From positions 1-60,665 of the forward strand of contig CAZCEC010000036.1 in the NCBI GenBank assembly GCA_964497615.1: a stretch of 60,665 bases of DNA, written 5' to 3'. This document shows, piece after piece, positions 21,046-29,839 of this stretch. The DNA comes from CAZCEC01 sp964497615 (GTDB lineage Bacteria > Chloroflexota > Anaerolineae > Anaerolineales > UBA6663). Below the pieces are notes generated by a model. It ran no database searches, was not told the DNA's origin, and was given only the letters and a program-made list of their open reading frames with translations. Within the stretch, counting starts at the first letter, position 1; the number at the start of each line of letters is the position of its first letter. A program made the translations under genes and the position numbers.

Positions 21046-23013
21046 CTAGTGGTTCGGGTGGCCGCCGTTGCTGCCATTGGCCGGGGCAGCGGCATGGCCC
21101 CCATTGGAGGGCACGCCTTCCGTCTGCGTGGGTGCGGCGTCCGCCGCGTCCGTGCGCGCCGGTTCGAGACTCTGAGCGGGCGCCGCATCTCCAGCCAGCC
21201 GAACGACGACGCGCCGCGCGTTGAACACTTGCCCGACTTCCGCGGCGGTGCTGTTGAGGATGGCGTCCAGGCTCAACGCGCCGTGGATGCGGGCCGTCAG
21301 CGCCGCCACGCGCTGTTCCAATTGCGCCACGCGCTCCTGGCGGGCGAACAGCCGGCCGTTTTCAATCGCCACGGCCAACTGGTCGGCCAGCACCTGGAGC
21401 ACTTCGATATCGGCCGGGTTGAAGGCGTTCAGGGCGCGGCTCTGCACGTCCAGCGCGCCGATCAGGCGGTCGCCCACGCGCAGGGGTACGGCCGCCTCCG
21501 AGCGCGTGTCCGGCAGCAGTTCGTTCTGGAAGTACACCTCGTCGCCGCCCACGTCCAGCGCCACGCGCGGCTTGCGGTTGGCCGTCACCCACCCAATCAG
21601 CGAGTTAGACCCCACCGCCAGCCGGTGGCCGCGGGCCTTGAGTTGCGCGCCCACCTCGCCGGTGGATTCGCGCAGCACCGCGAAGTGCCCGCCTTCGTCC
21701 AGCAGGAACACCGACACGTGGTAGTAGCCGAACCGGTCGCGGATGAGCTCCACCGCGCGGCGCAGCAGTTCCTCCGTGCTGAGGATGGAGGTGGCCGCGC
21801 GGCCGACCTCCGCCGCTGCTTCGAGCTGCTGGGTACGGGCCTCCACCTTGCGCTCCAGGTCTTCATATAGGCCGCGCAGTTCGGCGCTCATCCCGTTAAA
21901 GGCTTCGGCCAGCAGGCCGATCTCGTCGTTGCGGCGGATCTTGACGGTGCCCGCCAGGTCGCCGCCCGCCATGCGCATGGCGACCTCGGTCAGTGATTGC
22001 AGCGGGCTGGCGAGGCGGCGCGTAAAGAACACCACCGCCAGCGCGCTGAGGGCCAGGGCGCTGATGGAGATGGCCGCCAGCACGCCCACGAAGCGGTTGA
22101 GCGGCGCAAAGGCGTCGGCCGTGCTCTGCTCTACCAGCAGCGCCATCTGGTAGAACGGCAGCCAGCGATAGGCGCCCAGCACCTCCTCGCCGTTCGGGTC
22201 CAGGTAGATGTCCTGGCCGTTCTGATGGTTCAGGCGGGCGCGCTCCAGGCCCACGCTCTCGGGCAATTCGCCCGGTGTCAGCAGGAAGCCCGCCACCTGA
22301 TAGCCGTCCCAGGTCACCACGTAGGCGCGGCCCGACAGGCCCAGGCCGGGCGTCGGGGCCACAATGTCGAGCAGTTGCTCGTCGCGCACAAAGCCATAGA
22401 CCAGGGCAATGGTCTCGCCGTCCGCGTCCTGCACAGGCGAGGCCACGAGTACCTGCACGTCATTCACCAGCGGCTCAAAGCCGGGCGGAAGGATGGTGGT
22501 GTTGACGCGCGCCGCGGCCAGCCCGGCCTGGTCCACAAAACTTTGACCCTCGAACTGGTCGTACTGGAAGGTGCGGGTCGAGATCAGCGCCACGCCATCC
22601 GTGGCGCGGGCCAGCATGATGGCTTCGAAGCTGCGGTTACTGTTTAGGAAGTTTTGATAACGCTCGCGGATGTCCTCCGGCCCGATTTCGCCGGCCAGGT
22701 AGGCTTGCACATCGGCCACGTTCTCGCCGGTGCGGGCCAGGGTGTGGATATCGGCGCTGCGGGTGTTGGCCCACTGCTCGATTTGGGTGATCTTGAGCGC
22801 CGCCACGCTCACGAGTTGGGCCGTCACTTGCTCCGTCAGGTCGGCGCGCACCTGCCGGTAGACTACCAGCGCCAGCAGGGCCAGCGGCACCAGGATGAGC
22901 GGCAGGAAGATGCCCAGCATCTGCCGGGCCAGGCCGCCGCGCGCACGGGGCGTGGGACCGGTGTCGCGATTGCGCCGGAAGATCGAACTGGTCCAGGGGC
23001 TGGAGCTAGACAC
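21046..23013 (-). CDS. membrane sensor: dCache-like, HAMP, one GAF, no kinase
   Basis: A 655-residue protein: cytoplasmic Arg-rich start, helix MLGIFLPLILVPLALLALVV, extracytoplasmic Cache-like domain (~55-320, with SFEAIMLARATDGVALIST and GLSGRAYVVTWDG), second helix, HAMP (~345-400, RNDEIGLLAEAFNGMSAEL), coiled coil and one GAF (~415-580). The C-terminus carries a coiled coil, the stub AAEVGQVFNARRVVVRLAG and an Asn/Gly/His tail. The GAF core is near-identical in wording to those of the two following genes, pointing to duplication within the cluster. There is no HisKA or HATPase, so it is another orphan input module. It follows the second receiver gene by 27 bases and touches the next gene with no spacing. 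Confidence 0.87.
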   Translation of the reverse strand: MSSSSPWTSSIFRRNRDTGPTPRARGGLARQMLGIFLPLILVPLALLALVVYRQVRADLTEQVTAQLVSVAALKITQIEQWANTRSADIHTLARTGENVADVQAYLAGEIGPEDIRERYQNFLNSNRSFEAIMLARATDGVALISTRTFQYDQFEGQSFVDQAGLAAARVNTTILPPGFEPLVNDVQVLVASPVQDADGETIALVYGFVRDEQLLDIVAPTPGLGLSGRAYVVTWDGYQVAGFLLTPGELPESVGLERARLNHQNGQDIYLDPNGEEVLGAYRWLPFYQMALLVEQSTADAFAPLNRFVGVLAAISISALALSALAVVFFTRRLASPLQSLTEVAMRMAGGDLAGTVKIRRNDEIGLLAEAFNGMSAELRGLYEDLERKVEARTQQLEAAAEVGRAATSILSTEELLRRAVELIRDRFGYYHVSVFLLDEGGHFAVLRESTGEVGAQLKARGHRLAVGSNSLIGWVTANRKPRVALDVGGDEVYFQNELLPDTRSEAAVPLRVGDRLIGALDVQSRALNAFNPADIEVLQVLADQLAVAIENGRLFARQERVAQLEQRVAALTARIHGALSLDAILNSTAAEVGQVFNARRVVVRLAGDAAPAQSLEPARTDAADAAPTQTEGVPSNGGHAAAPANGSNGGHPNH

Positions 23014-23040
23014 CGGGCCGTCCTTTCACCGCAATGCTCT

Positions 23041-23481
23041 CTAGTTCATCTCCCACACAGGCTCGCCCCGCAACAGCCGCCGAATCTGGTCCGGAAAGCG
23101 GTCGGGGTCGAGCGGTTTGCCCAGGAAGCCATCAAAGCCGGCGGCGCGGGCCTTGGCCATTTGCTCCTGGCTGGCCTCCGCGGTGACGGCCGCCACGATG
23201 GTGTCCTTCAGCCGCCGCGTGGCCCGCACCTTGCTCAGCGCCGCATACCCGTCTTCGTAGGGCAGGCGGATATCCATCAGGATCAAGTCGATCTTGGGCA
23301 GGGTGTCGGCAAACTCCACCACCTGCCAGCCGGAGGTCTTCCACTCGCACCGCGGCACGCCCATGTAGGCCAGCATGCGCGCCATCAGCACGAAGTTGGA
23401 AACGTTGTCTTCCACGATCAGGACGGTCGAGTCCTTCGGGTGAATCGGCTCACGGGCCTTGGGTTGCGGGTTCTCAGCCAT
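23041..23481 (-). CDS. single-domain response regulator (DivK-like)
   Basis: A 146-residue protein made of one receiver domain with short tails. It has the acid pair in TVLIVEDNVSNFVLMARML, phospho-acceptor Asp in LILMDIRLPYEDG, the switch Thr in VAAVTAEAS and Lys in GFLGKPLD. There is no output domain. It is the second gene of the sensory operon, 11 bases after the first receiver. It would act as a phosphate relay or sink for the hybrid kinase downstream. Confidence 0.88.
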   Translation of the reverse strand: MAENPQPKAREPIHPKDSTVLIVEDNVSNFVLMARMLAYMGVPRCEWKTSGWQVVEFADTLPKIDLILMDIRLPYEDGYAALSKVRATRRLKDTIVAAVTAEASQEQMAKARAAGFDGFLGKPLDPDRFPDQIRRLLRGEPVWEMN

Positions 23482-23492
23482 AGCGCTACGTG

Positions 23493-23858
23493 CTAGTCTT
23501 CCAGGTAACGGGCGATCTGCCGCGGCAGCAGGTCCACATCAATCGGCTTCTGGATGTAGCCATCGCAGCCGGCGGCCAGGGTCTTCTCCCGGTCCCCCTT
23601 CATCACGTTCGCCGTCAGGGCGATGATCTTCACGTGTTCGAGCCCGGGCGTCACTTTCAGCCGGCTGGTGGTGGTATAGCCGTCCACCTCCGGCAGGTTG
23701 ATGTCCATCAGAATCAAAGCCGGCGGCTGGGCCAGGGCCTGCTGCATGCCGTCATGCGCGTTGGCCGCCTCCGCCACCGAGTAGCCCTCAGCCTCCAACA
23801 CCCGCTTCACCAACATGCGGTTGTCTGGGTTGTCCTCGATATACAAGATCCGTGTCAA
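23493..23858 (-). CDS. single-domain response regulator (DivK-like), first gene of the operon
   Basis: A 121-residue stand-alone receiver: RILYIEDNPDNRMLVKRVL, Asp in LILMDINLPEVDG, the DivK-type ALTANVMKGD segment and Lys in GYIQKPID. The start is TTG at 23858 with AAGGGAA about 6-12 bases upstream. A promoter (23933-23961) lies in front, so this appears to be the leading gene of the eight-gene cluster. Confidence 0.88.
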   Translation of the reverse strand: MTRILYIEDNPDNRMLVKRVLEAEGYSVAEAANAHDGMQQALAQPPALILMDINLPEVDGYTTTSRLKVTPGLEHVKIIALTANVMKGDREKTLAAGCDGYIQKPIDVDLLPRQIARYLED

Positions 23859-23932
23859 TTCAGTTCCCTTGGATGGTCGCTCGCCTGCAAGCCAGCCGAC
23901 CGCAATTGATAGGAACTAGGTCCCAGACAGCC

Positions 23933-23961
23933 ATTATCGCTGATTAATTCGCAAAAGTAAA
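23933..23961 (-). promoter_or_regulatory. promoter of the eight-gene sensory operon
   Basis: Minus strand TTTACT (23961-23956), 17-base spacer, GATAAT (23938-23933). The predicted start near 23926 leaves a ~68-base leader before the TTG of the first receiver gene. This is the only good promoter I see for the cluster, whose later genes touch or overlap. Confidence 0.55.
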
Positions 23962-23981
23962 CCACTTTCTAACCTGCAACC

Positions 23982-26132
23982 TTATGGCAACGTGCAGGCG
24001 CCGCCCGGGAATAGGCCGCCGTTGCTGGCCGGGCTAAAGTAGAAGTTCTGCGTGTCCGCATCCGGGATCGAATCGTCCACGACCGTCACGGCTTTGATCC
24101 ACTCAAAACAGCGTCTTGCGCGAATAGGAAAGGTCAGCGCCTGTCCTACCGTGAAGCTGCGTGAATACTCGTCATGTGACACCGTGTATGGTCCGGGGCC
24201 GCCGCCGTTGAGGCCCACCACTCCGAGGCACTCATAGTCCATATTGCCTTCACCGACGTAGCGGCAGTCCACGACATTGGCCAGGTAGATACTGAATGGC
24301 GCTTGCGTTGCGGTAGCGGTGACTGCCGGCGCGGTTGTCGCGGTGGGCGGAGGCGGCGGCTGGGTGGCGCCGGCCACATAGCGCAGGGTAAACGTCATCG
24401 GCTGGCCGATCACCAGGTCATCCAGGCCCACCAGCACGAAGGCGCGCACGCTCGTCCCCGGCGAAGTGAGGCCCGGCCAGTGGAGGCGCACCTCGCCCGT
24501 CGCCGCCGGAGCGATGGCCGGCACGGTGACCGTGAAGGGCAGGGCATTGGCCGCCACGGTCGTTTCGGACAGCACCGCGCCCTCAGGGAAGGCGCACGTG
24601 CCGGTGTTGCGCAGGGTCACGGTCTTGCTGATGTTGGTGCGCACCGTCAACTGGCGGTTATCGGGCGGGTCTTGGTTGGCCAGCGCGTAGTCGTAGGTGC
24701 AGGCCTCAAAGGTTGCCGTCAGGTCGGGCGTATTGGTGGGCGTGGCCGTCGCGACCGCGGCCTGAATGGCGGCCTGGGTCTCCTGGATGGACGCCAACTG
24801 CGTTTCCACCGCATTGGGAGTTGGGGTGCTGCTGTCCACCGTGGCCGTGGGCGCAGGCGCCGTCTCGCTTGGGGGTTGGGCCGTTTCGGTCAACACCGCG
24901 GCGGTTTCGGTCCGCGTGGGCGCAACTGTCTCGGTGGCGCCGCCCAGCAGGCCAAAGCCGCCGGTGAACGCAAAAGCGCCGCCGCCCAGCACACCGATGA
25001 CAAACAAGATGGCCACGATGGCCAGCACCGGCATCAGCCAGCGCCGGGCCGGTTTGGCCTCGGGCGCGGGAGCCCCGAGGCCGGGCAGCGCCCCAGCCGC
25101 GCCCGTTGCGAGGCCAACCTTGGCGCCTGGGCTCACCTGTGTCGCGCCCTCCGGCACGCCGGGGCGAGGCGCAATGCGGGTGGCGTCAGGCGGCGCGGCG
25201 GGCTGCTGCGCGCCCGTGGTCATCGCGATCGTGGAGGCATGCGAGGCCGTCCCCGCGGCCATCGAGGCAGGCGGGATGGCCAGCGTCTGAGCCGCGTCCA
25301 TATTGGACAGGTGTGACAGCATTTCATCCGCCGACTGGAAGCGGTCGTCGGGGTTCTTTGCCATCGCCTTGAGGATGATGCGCTCGATGCCGTCGGGCAG
25401 GTCCGGCTGAAAGGTGCGCGGCAGAGGCAGCGGCTCGTTGACGTGCTTGAGCATCACCGCCAGGGGCGTATCGGCTTCATACGGCAGTTGCCCGGTGGCC
25501 AACTGGTACAGCATCACGCCCAGGGCATACAGGTCCGAGCGGTAGTCGCCGGGCCGCCCCAGACCCTGCTCCGGGGACATGTAGGCGGGCGTGCCAATCG
25601 TGGCGCCGGTGACGGTGTAGCTGGGGCCGGTGAGGATCTTGGCGATGCCGAAGTCGGTGAGGATGATGCGCCCGCTGCTATCCAGCATCACGTTGGCGGG
25701 CTTGACGTCGCGGTGGATCATTTGGCGCTGATGGGCGTAGGCCAGGGCCGTGCCCACTTCGCGGATGATGTGCAGGGCCTCCGCCAACGGCAGGGTTTTG
25801 CCCTCGCGGGCCAGCTTTTCGAGGTGCGTTTTGAGTGTGTCGCCCTCGATGAATTCCATTACCATGTAGGGCGTGCCGCCGTGGATGTCGTAATCGTATA
25901 CCTGGACGATATTGGGGTGGCGGAGGGCGGCGACGTTCTTCGCTTCGCGCTCAAACCGGGCAATAAAGTCCTGGTCGGCGGCCAGGAAGGCGTGCATCAG
26001 CTTGAGGGCCACATAGCGGTCCAGGTTGGCCTGGTAGGCCTTATAGACCTCGGCCATGCCGCCGCGGCCCAGATGCCCCACAACGCGATAACGGCCAATG
26101 GTTTGGCCGATGATTCCCGTAGAATTATCCAT
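23982..26132 (-). CDS. PknB-type Ser/Thr protein kinase with extracytoplasmic Ig-like domain
   Basis: A 716-residue membrane kinase. The kinase domain spans residues ~14-270: glycine loop GHLGRGGMAEVYKAY, Lys in YVALKLM, catalytic HRDVKPANVML, DFGIAKIL and the activation-segment GTPAYMSPEQ. After an Ala/Pro-rich stretch comes one membrane helix (~370-392), a Thr/Pro-rich spacer and a beta-rich extracytoplasmic part. That part holds an Nbr1/FW-like Ig domain (~495-620, with VTLRNTGTCAFPEG) and a final Cys-containing domain (~650-716). The layout is a one-component sensor with the sensing part outside. A promoter TTGCTA-N17-TACAGT puts the transcript start at the ATG. The gene runs in the same direction as the sensory operon and ends 20 bases upstream of that operon's -35 box, so read-through is possible. 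Confidence 0.9.
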   Translation of the reverse strand: MDNSTGIIGQTIGRYRVVGHLGRGGMAEVYKAYQANLDRYVALKLMHAFLAADQDFIARFEREAKNVAALRHPNIVQVYDYDIHGGTPYMVMEFIEGDTLKTHLEKLAREGKTLPLAEALHIIREVGTALAYAHQRQMIHRDVKPANVMLDSSGRIILTDFGIAKILTGPSYTVTGATIGTPAYMSPEQGLGRPGDYRSDLYALGVMLYQLATGQLPYEADTPLAVMLKHVNEPLPLPRTFQPDLPDGIERIILKAMAKNPDDRFQSADEMLSHLSNMDAAQTLAIPPASMAAGTASHASTIAMTTGAQQPAAPPDATRIAPRPGVPEGATQVSPGAKVGLATGAAGALPGLGAPAPEAKPARRWLMPVLAIVAILFVIGVLGGGAFAFTGGFGLLGGATETVAPTRTETAAVLTETAQPPSETAPAPTATVDSSTPTPNAVETQLASIQETQAAIQAAVATATPTNTPDLTATFEACTYDYALANQDPPDNRQLTVRTNISKTVTLRNTGTCAFPEGAVLSETTVAANALPFTVTVPAIAPAATGEVRLHWPGLTSPGTSVRAFVLVGLDDLVIGQPMTFTLRYVAGATQPPPPPTATTAPAVTATATQAPFSIYLANVVDCRYVGEGNMDYECLGVVGLNGGGPGPYTVSHDEYSRSFTVGQALTFPIRARRCFEWIKAVTVVDDSIPDADTQNFYFSPASNGGLFPGGACTLP

Positions 26133-26418
26133 AACGCGGTACTGTATCGCGATTAAGCTATGTTAGCAAGGTCACTGCCAGCCGAGTTTCAGCCTGTTTC
26201 AGACGATTATGGGCGGTCGCCGGGGGCCAGTGCAAAACAGGCCATTTGCTCAGGATGGCGTAGTCCGGCCCTCTGCGAAGCGCCCCTTCGGGGTTACGGG
26301 CCGGCCCGCGCCCACAATGGCCGCGGCTGCGCGTGTTCCGACAGGGCCGTCTGATGCCGTACGAGGGCTTAACTGGTCCGCTGATGGCGTCGGGCCGCGG
26401 CGGGAGCAGGGCGGCGGG
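26133..26418. other. 286-base intergenic stretch, no gene seen
   Basis: Apart from the kinase promoter at its left edge, I see only a short CCCC-TTC-GGGG hairpin near 26283-26294 and GC-rich sequence with no supported reading frame. Confidence 0.5.
26141..26169 (-). promoter_or_regulatory. promoter of the Ser/Thr kinase, leaderless
   Basis: Minus strand TTGCTA (26169-26164), 17-base spacer, TACAGT (26146-26141), then 8 bases and the ATG at 26132. The transcript would begin within about two bases of the start codon. Confidence 0.55.
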
Positions 26419-26985
26419 TTACGAATCGGCTTCCGCCAGCAGCGCCTGGATGGCGGCTTCGGTCTCGGCGTAGCGTCCCTCGCCGATGTGGCGGTAGCGA
26501 ATGCGGCCCAGCTTGTCGATCAAATACATCGCCGGCCAGAAGTGGTTGTTGTACGCGCGCCAGGTGGCGCCGTCGTTGTCTTGGGCCACGGGGTAGGCGA
26601 TCTCCAGCCGCTCGACGGCGGCCTTGAGATTGTCCAGGTCGGCCTCATGCCGGAACTCCGGATAGTGGTTGCCGATGATGACCAGACCCTGGTCCGCGTA
26701 CGTCTCATGCCAGCCGCGCAGCGCCGGGATCACGTTGCGGCAGTTGATGCAGTCGAACGTCCACATCTCCAATAGCACCACCCGCCCGCGCAGGTCGGCC
26801 AGCCGCAGCGGCGTCTCTGTATTCAGCCACACCTCATTGGTCAGTTCCGGCGCTTCCCCCAAGTCCGGTAACTCCGCCGCCATCGCGTTCGCATTCACCT
26901 GAGCCTCCCCGCCCGCGCACCCCATCAGCGCCAGCCCTATCACGATCACCCACAGGCCACGCACCCCGCCCAAACCGCGTTTCAC
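26419..26985 (-). CDS. thioredoxin-fold lipoprotein (redoxin, DipZ C-terminal-like)
   Basis: A 188-residue lipoprotein. I chose GTG at 26985, which has GAGGTGG upstream and gives a clean lipoprotein signal: KR, a hydrophobic run WVIVIGLALMGC, lipidated Cys. An in-frame start at 27045 would add 20 unlikely residues. The mature part is a redoxin: EMWTFDCINCRNVIPAL carries the CxxC pair, and NNHFWPAMYLIDKLGRIRYR matches the DipZ/TlpA-like end. It should act in thiol-disulfide exchange on the outer face of the membrane. It lies 119 bases after the histidine kinase gene in the same direction, so it may be that system's target or just a neighbour. Confidence 0.82.
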   Translation of the reverse strand: MKRGLGGVRGLWVIVIGLALMGCAGGEAQVNANAMAAELPDLGEAPELTNEVWLNTETPLRLADLRGRVVLLEMWTFDCINCRNVIPALRGWHETYADQGLVIIGNHYPEFRHEADLDNLKAAVERLEIAYPVAQDNDGATWRAYNNHFWPAMYLIDKLGRIRYRHIGEGRYAETEAAIQALLAEADS

Positions 26986-27104
26986 GCCTTCCACCTCTCG
27001 CCCCTCACTCACCGCTGAGCACGCGGAGAGCGCGGAGATTAGCATTCAGGACTTCATCCTTCGTCCTTCGTCGGTCGTCGGCTGTATTCAGCCGCGTCGT
27101 CGCC

Positions 27105-28376
27105 TTACCTCGGCAGCGCGAACCGGATCGTCGTCCCCTGGCCCAGCACACTCTCGGCCCAGATGCGCCCGCCATGCGCCTCCACCAGCCCCCGCGCAAT
27201 TGCCAGCCCCAGCCCGGCCCCGCCGCTCAGCAGCCCCTCGCCGGCCTGGCCGCGGCTGCGCGCCGCGTCGCCCCGGTAGAACCGGTCGAAGACCCGCGGC
27301 AGGTCCTCCGGCGGAATGCCCTCTCCCGTGTCGCGCACGGCCACCTCCACCGTGCCCGGTTTGGCCTCGGCGTGCAGTTCAATGGTGCCGCCGGGCGGCG
27401 TGTGCCGGATGGCGTTTTCGACCAGGTTGCGCAGCACCCGGCCGATTTTGTCGGGCGCCAGCCACAGCGGGTCCACGCCCGGTCCCACGGCGCCGGTCAG
27501 GGTCACCTGCCGCGCCAGCGCGCGGGCCGTAAAGCCCTCCAGGGTGTCCGAGATCAGGTCGGACAGGGCGCTGGCCTCGGCGCGCAGCACCAGGTTGCCG
27601 GCGTCCAGTTGGGCCAGCTCAAACAGGTCGTCAATCAGCGCGCTCATGCGCCCGATTTCGGCCTGCGACTGCTGCACGTAGCGCGACACCGTTTCGGGAT
27701 CGCTCACCACGCCATCGGCCAGCGCGTCCAGCATGGCCCGCAGCGAGGCCAACGGCGTGCGTAGGTCGTGCGATGCCCAGGCCACTAGGTCGCGCCGGGC
27801 CGTGTCCAGCGCGCGCTGGTCGGCATCGGCCTGCTGCAACCGGGCGGCCATGCCGTTGAAGGCCTCCGCCAGCCGCGCCACCTCGTCCTGGCCGGAGACG
27901 GTGACTCGCACGCCCAGGTCGCCCTCGCTGATGCGCCCAGCCGCCTGTGCCATGTCGCGCAGGGTGTGGGTGATGGAGGCCGAGACGAAGTAGCCAAACG
28001 AGACCGAAATGCCGCCCGCGAACACCAGCAGCAGCCCCGCCAGGGTGAGGTCGTGCTCGTTGAGGAACATCATCCGCGCCGTCAGCCAGACGTTAAGCAT
28101 GGTCAGCGCGGCCGCGATGATGTAGCCCAGGGTGAGCGTCTGGGCCAGGCTGCGAAACCGCCGCCACCAGCCAAGCTGATGCGAGACGAACCCGACGATG
28201 GCCGAGCCGCCGCCCGTCAGGGCGAACAGCAGGACGAGATACATCAGGTCGCCCAGCGGCGGCCGCATGAGGGCCACCGCCAGCGCCACGGTGAGCGTGG
28301 AGATGGCCAGGATGCCCAGCAGGTAGGTGAGCAGGCGCGGCGCGCGCCGGAGGGGCAGGGCGCTCTCAGCCTTCAA
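27105..28376 (-). CDS. sensor histidine kinase (four TM, HAMP, HisKA, HATPase)
   Basis: A 423-residue kinase from the TTG at 28376, overlapping the response-regulator gene by 11 bases. The open frame upstream of this only shadows that gene. Four hydrophobic helices (~15-150) have almost no extracytoplasmic loops, which suggests membrane-borne signals. HAMP (~170-215, RISEGDLGVRVTVSGQ), HisKA (WASHDLRTPLASLRAML, phospho-His in the S-H-D-L-R-T-P box) and HATPase (NLVENAIRHTPPGG, DTGEGIPPEDLPRVFDRFYR, GAGLGLAIARGL) follow. It pairs with the OmpR-type regulator upstream. The target is not evident. Confidence 0.87.
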   Translation of the reverse strand: MKAESALPLRRAPRLLTYLLGILAISTLTVALAVALMRPPLGDLMYLVLLFALTGGGSAIVGFVSHQLGWWRRFRSLAQTLTLGYIIAAALTMLNVWLTARMMFLNEHDLTLAGLLLVFAGGISVSFGYFVSASITHTLRDMAQAAGRISEGDLGVRVTVSGQDEVARLAEAFNGMAARLQQADADQRALDTARRDLVAWASHDLRTPLASLRAMLDALADGVVSDPETVSRYVQQSQAEIGRMSALIDDLFELAQLDAGNLVLRAEASALSDLISDTLEGFTARALARQVTLTGAVGPGVDPLWLAPDKIGRVLRNLVENAIRHTPPGGTIELHAEAKPGTVEVAVRDTGEGIPPEDLPRVFDRFYRGDAARSRGQAGEGLLSGGAGLGLAIARGLVEAHGGRIWAESVLGQGTTIRFALPR

Positions 28377-29127
28377 ACTTGTATCCCACGCCCCACACGG
28401 TAAGCAGGTACCGCGGCTCCGAGGCGTCGGCCTCGATCTTTTCGCGCAGCCGGCGGATGTGCACGGTGACGGTGGACGGGTCGCCCACAAACTCCTGGCC
28501 CCAGACGCTGTCCAGCAATTGGCTCCGGGTAAACACCTGGCGCGGGTGCCGCGCAAAGAACCACAGCAGATCGAACTCCTTGGCCGTCAGCGGCACCGGC
28601 CCGTCATCCAGGGTCGCCGCCCGCGCCGTCGGGTCAATGGTCAGCCCATCGAACGCCAGCACCTGCCCCGGTGGCTCCGCCGGCTCGCCCGCCCGCCGCA
28701 GCACGGCCCGCACCCGCGACACCAGTTCCTGCGGGCTGAACGGCTTGGCGACGTAGTCGTCGGCGCCCAGGTCCAGCCCGCGGATGCGGTCGCTGGTTTC
28801 GCCGCGCGCGGTGAGCATGATGATGGGCAGCCGATGGCGGGCCTCCTGGCCTTCGCGGTCGGCGGCCCGGGCGCCCGGCCGCGGCGTGCGGATTTGCCGC
28901 GTCAGGGTCAGGCCATCGATGCCGGGCAGCATCAGGTCCAGCACCAGTAAGTCGGGCAGGGCCTCGGCCAGGGCGTCCAGGGCGGCGTAGCCGTCGGCCG
29001 CCTCGCGCACCGCGAAGCCGTCGCGCTCCAGATACCGCCGGATTACTTCCCGGATGGTGGCCTCGTCGTCCACCACCAGCACGGATTTTTGGGAACTGCT
29101 ATCGGATGCCTTCATCGTTCTTACCAT
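28366..29127 (-). CDS. OmpR/PhoB-family response regulator
   Basis: A 253-residue regulator. The receiver (~14-140) has VLVVDDEATIREVIRRYL, phospho-acceptor Asp in LLVLDLMLPGIDG, a 12-15 residue Arg-rich insertion (TPRPGARAADREGQ) before PIIMLTARGE, and VAKPFSPQEL. The C-terminal winged helix (~160-253) has the OmpR features LTAKEFDLLWFFARHP, VFTRSQLLDSVWG and TVTVHIRRLREKIE. The insertion in the receiver is unusual for the family. The ATG is at 29127, with a second in-frame ATG at 29115. The kinase gene follows with an 11-base overlap. Confidence 0.9.
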   Translation of the reverse strand: MVRTMKASDSSSQKSVLVVDDEATIREVIRRYLERDGFAVREAADGYAALDALAEALPDLLVLDLMLPGIDGLTLTRQIRTPRPGARAADREGQEARHRLPIIMLTARGETSDRIRGLDLGADDYVAKPFSPQELVSRVRAVLRRAGEPAEPPGQVLAFDGLTIDPTARAATLDDGPVPLTAKEFDLLWFFARHPRQVFTRSQLLDSVWGQEFVGDPSTVTVHIRRLREKIEADASEPRYLLTVWGVGYKFEG

Positions 29128-29270
29128 AGGCGCAAGTCATTAAGCTATGATTACGGGCCAATCCAGGCCCGCGCATTGCCTCCGCGCCCAGCCCGTCCGC
29201 ATCATACACCACTGTCACAGCCTCAAGCCGCCAAGCGCCGCGCCGCCAGGATGCATCTCACTATGGATGC

Positions 29271-29613
29271 TGCTGGAGAATTGGCACAGCATCCTGCGTC
29301 CACGAAGGTGGACGCGGCGGCCGCAGGCCTTGAGGCGCGAATTCTATTCGCCGGCCTGTAGGGGCGTGCTGCGTCCAGCCCGGCTGATACTGCTGGCGAA
29401 TTGGCACAGCATCCTGCGTCCACGAAGGTGGACGCGGCGGCCGCAGGCCTTGAGGCGCGAATTCCATTCGCCGGCCTCTAGGGGCGTGCTGCGTCCAGCC
29501 CGGCTGATACTGCTGGCGAATTGGCAAAGCATCCTGCGTCCCTGGAGACGCGCAGCGCGCGGCGGCCGCAGGCCTTGAGGCGCGAATTCTATTCGCTGGC
29601 TGACGTGCTGCGT
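29271..29613. repeat. 120-bp tandem repeat, 2.9 copies, with conserved hairpins
   Basis: Units at 29271-29390, 29391-29510 and 29511-~29613 (partial). Units 1 and 2 differ at only a few positions. Each contains GCGTCCAC-GAAG-GTGGACGC (8-bp stem, 4-base loop) and GCGAAT-TCT-ATTCGC (6-bp stem). In unit 3 the first hairpin sequence has changed but can still pair (GCGTC...GACGC). The stretch lies between the response-regulator gene and tRNA-Gly (29128-29839), where I see no protein gene. Peptides read from it on either strand simply mirror the repeat. Confidence 0.85.
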
Positions 29614-29806
29614 GTGCAAACGCCGGGAGAGATGCGGCGCGCCCGCGACGCGTAACCCTGAAACGTCGTCGTATCGGATTCATCCAGGCCGGCCTTTGCC
29701 GCGCCCGATGCGTTGGTTGTCCTCTGGACCAGGCCGGCCGCCACTTCGATGCGCAGTTGATTGAGCGCTTCCTAACCCTGGAAAGCGAATTGGGCCACTA
29801 ACAGCA

Positions 29807-29832
29807 ACGGCCCAGGTGATGACCTGGGCCGT
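29807..29832 (-). terminator. hairpin 3' of tRNA-Gly
   Basis: Perfect 11-bp stem ACGGCCCAGGT / ACCTGGGCCGT with a 4-base loop, starting 8 bases beyond the tRNA 3' end. There is no U-run after it, so it may be a processing stop or a weak terminator. Confidence 0.5.
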
Positions 29833-29839
29833 GTGGCTG

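Noticed and set aside
29271..29613. CRISPR array
   Set aside because: Units are 120 bp, nearly identical throughout, with no unique spacers and no cas genes nearby.
29223..29683. Peptides read from the 120-bp repeat
   Set aside because: They only mirror the repeat; no ribosome site and no homology wording.
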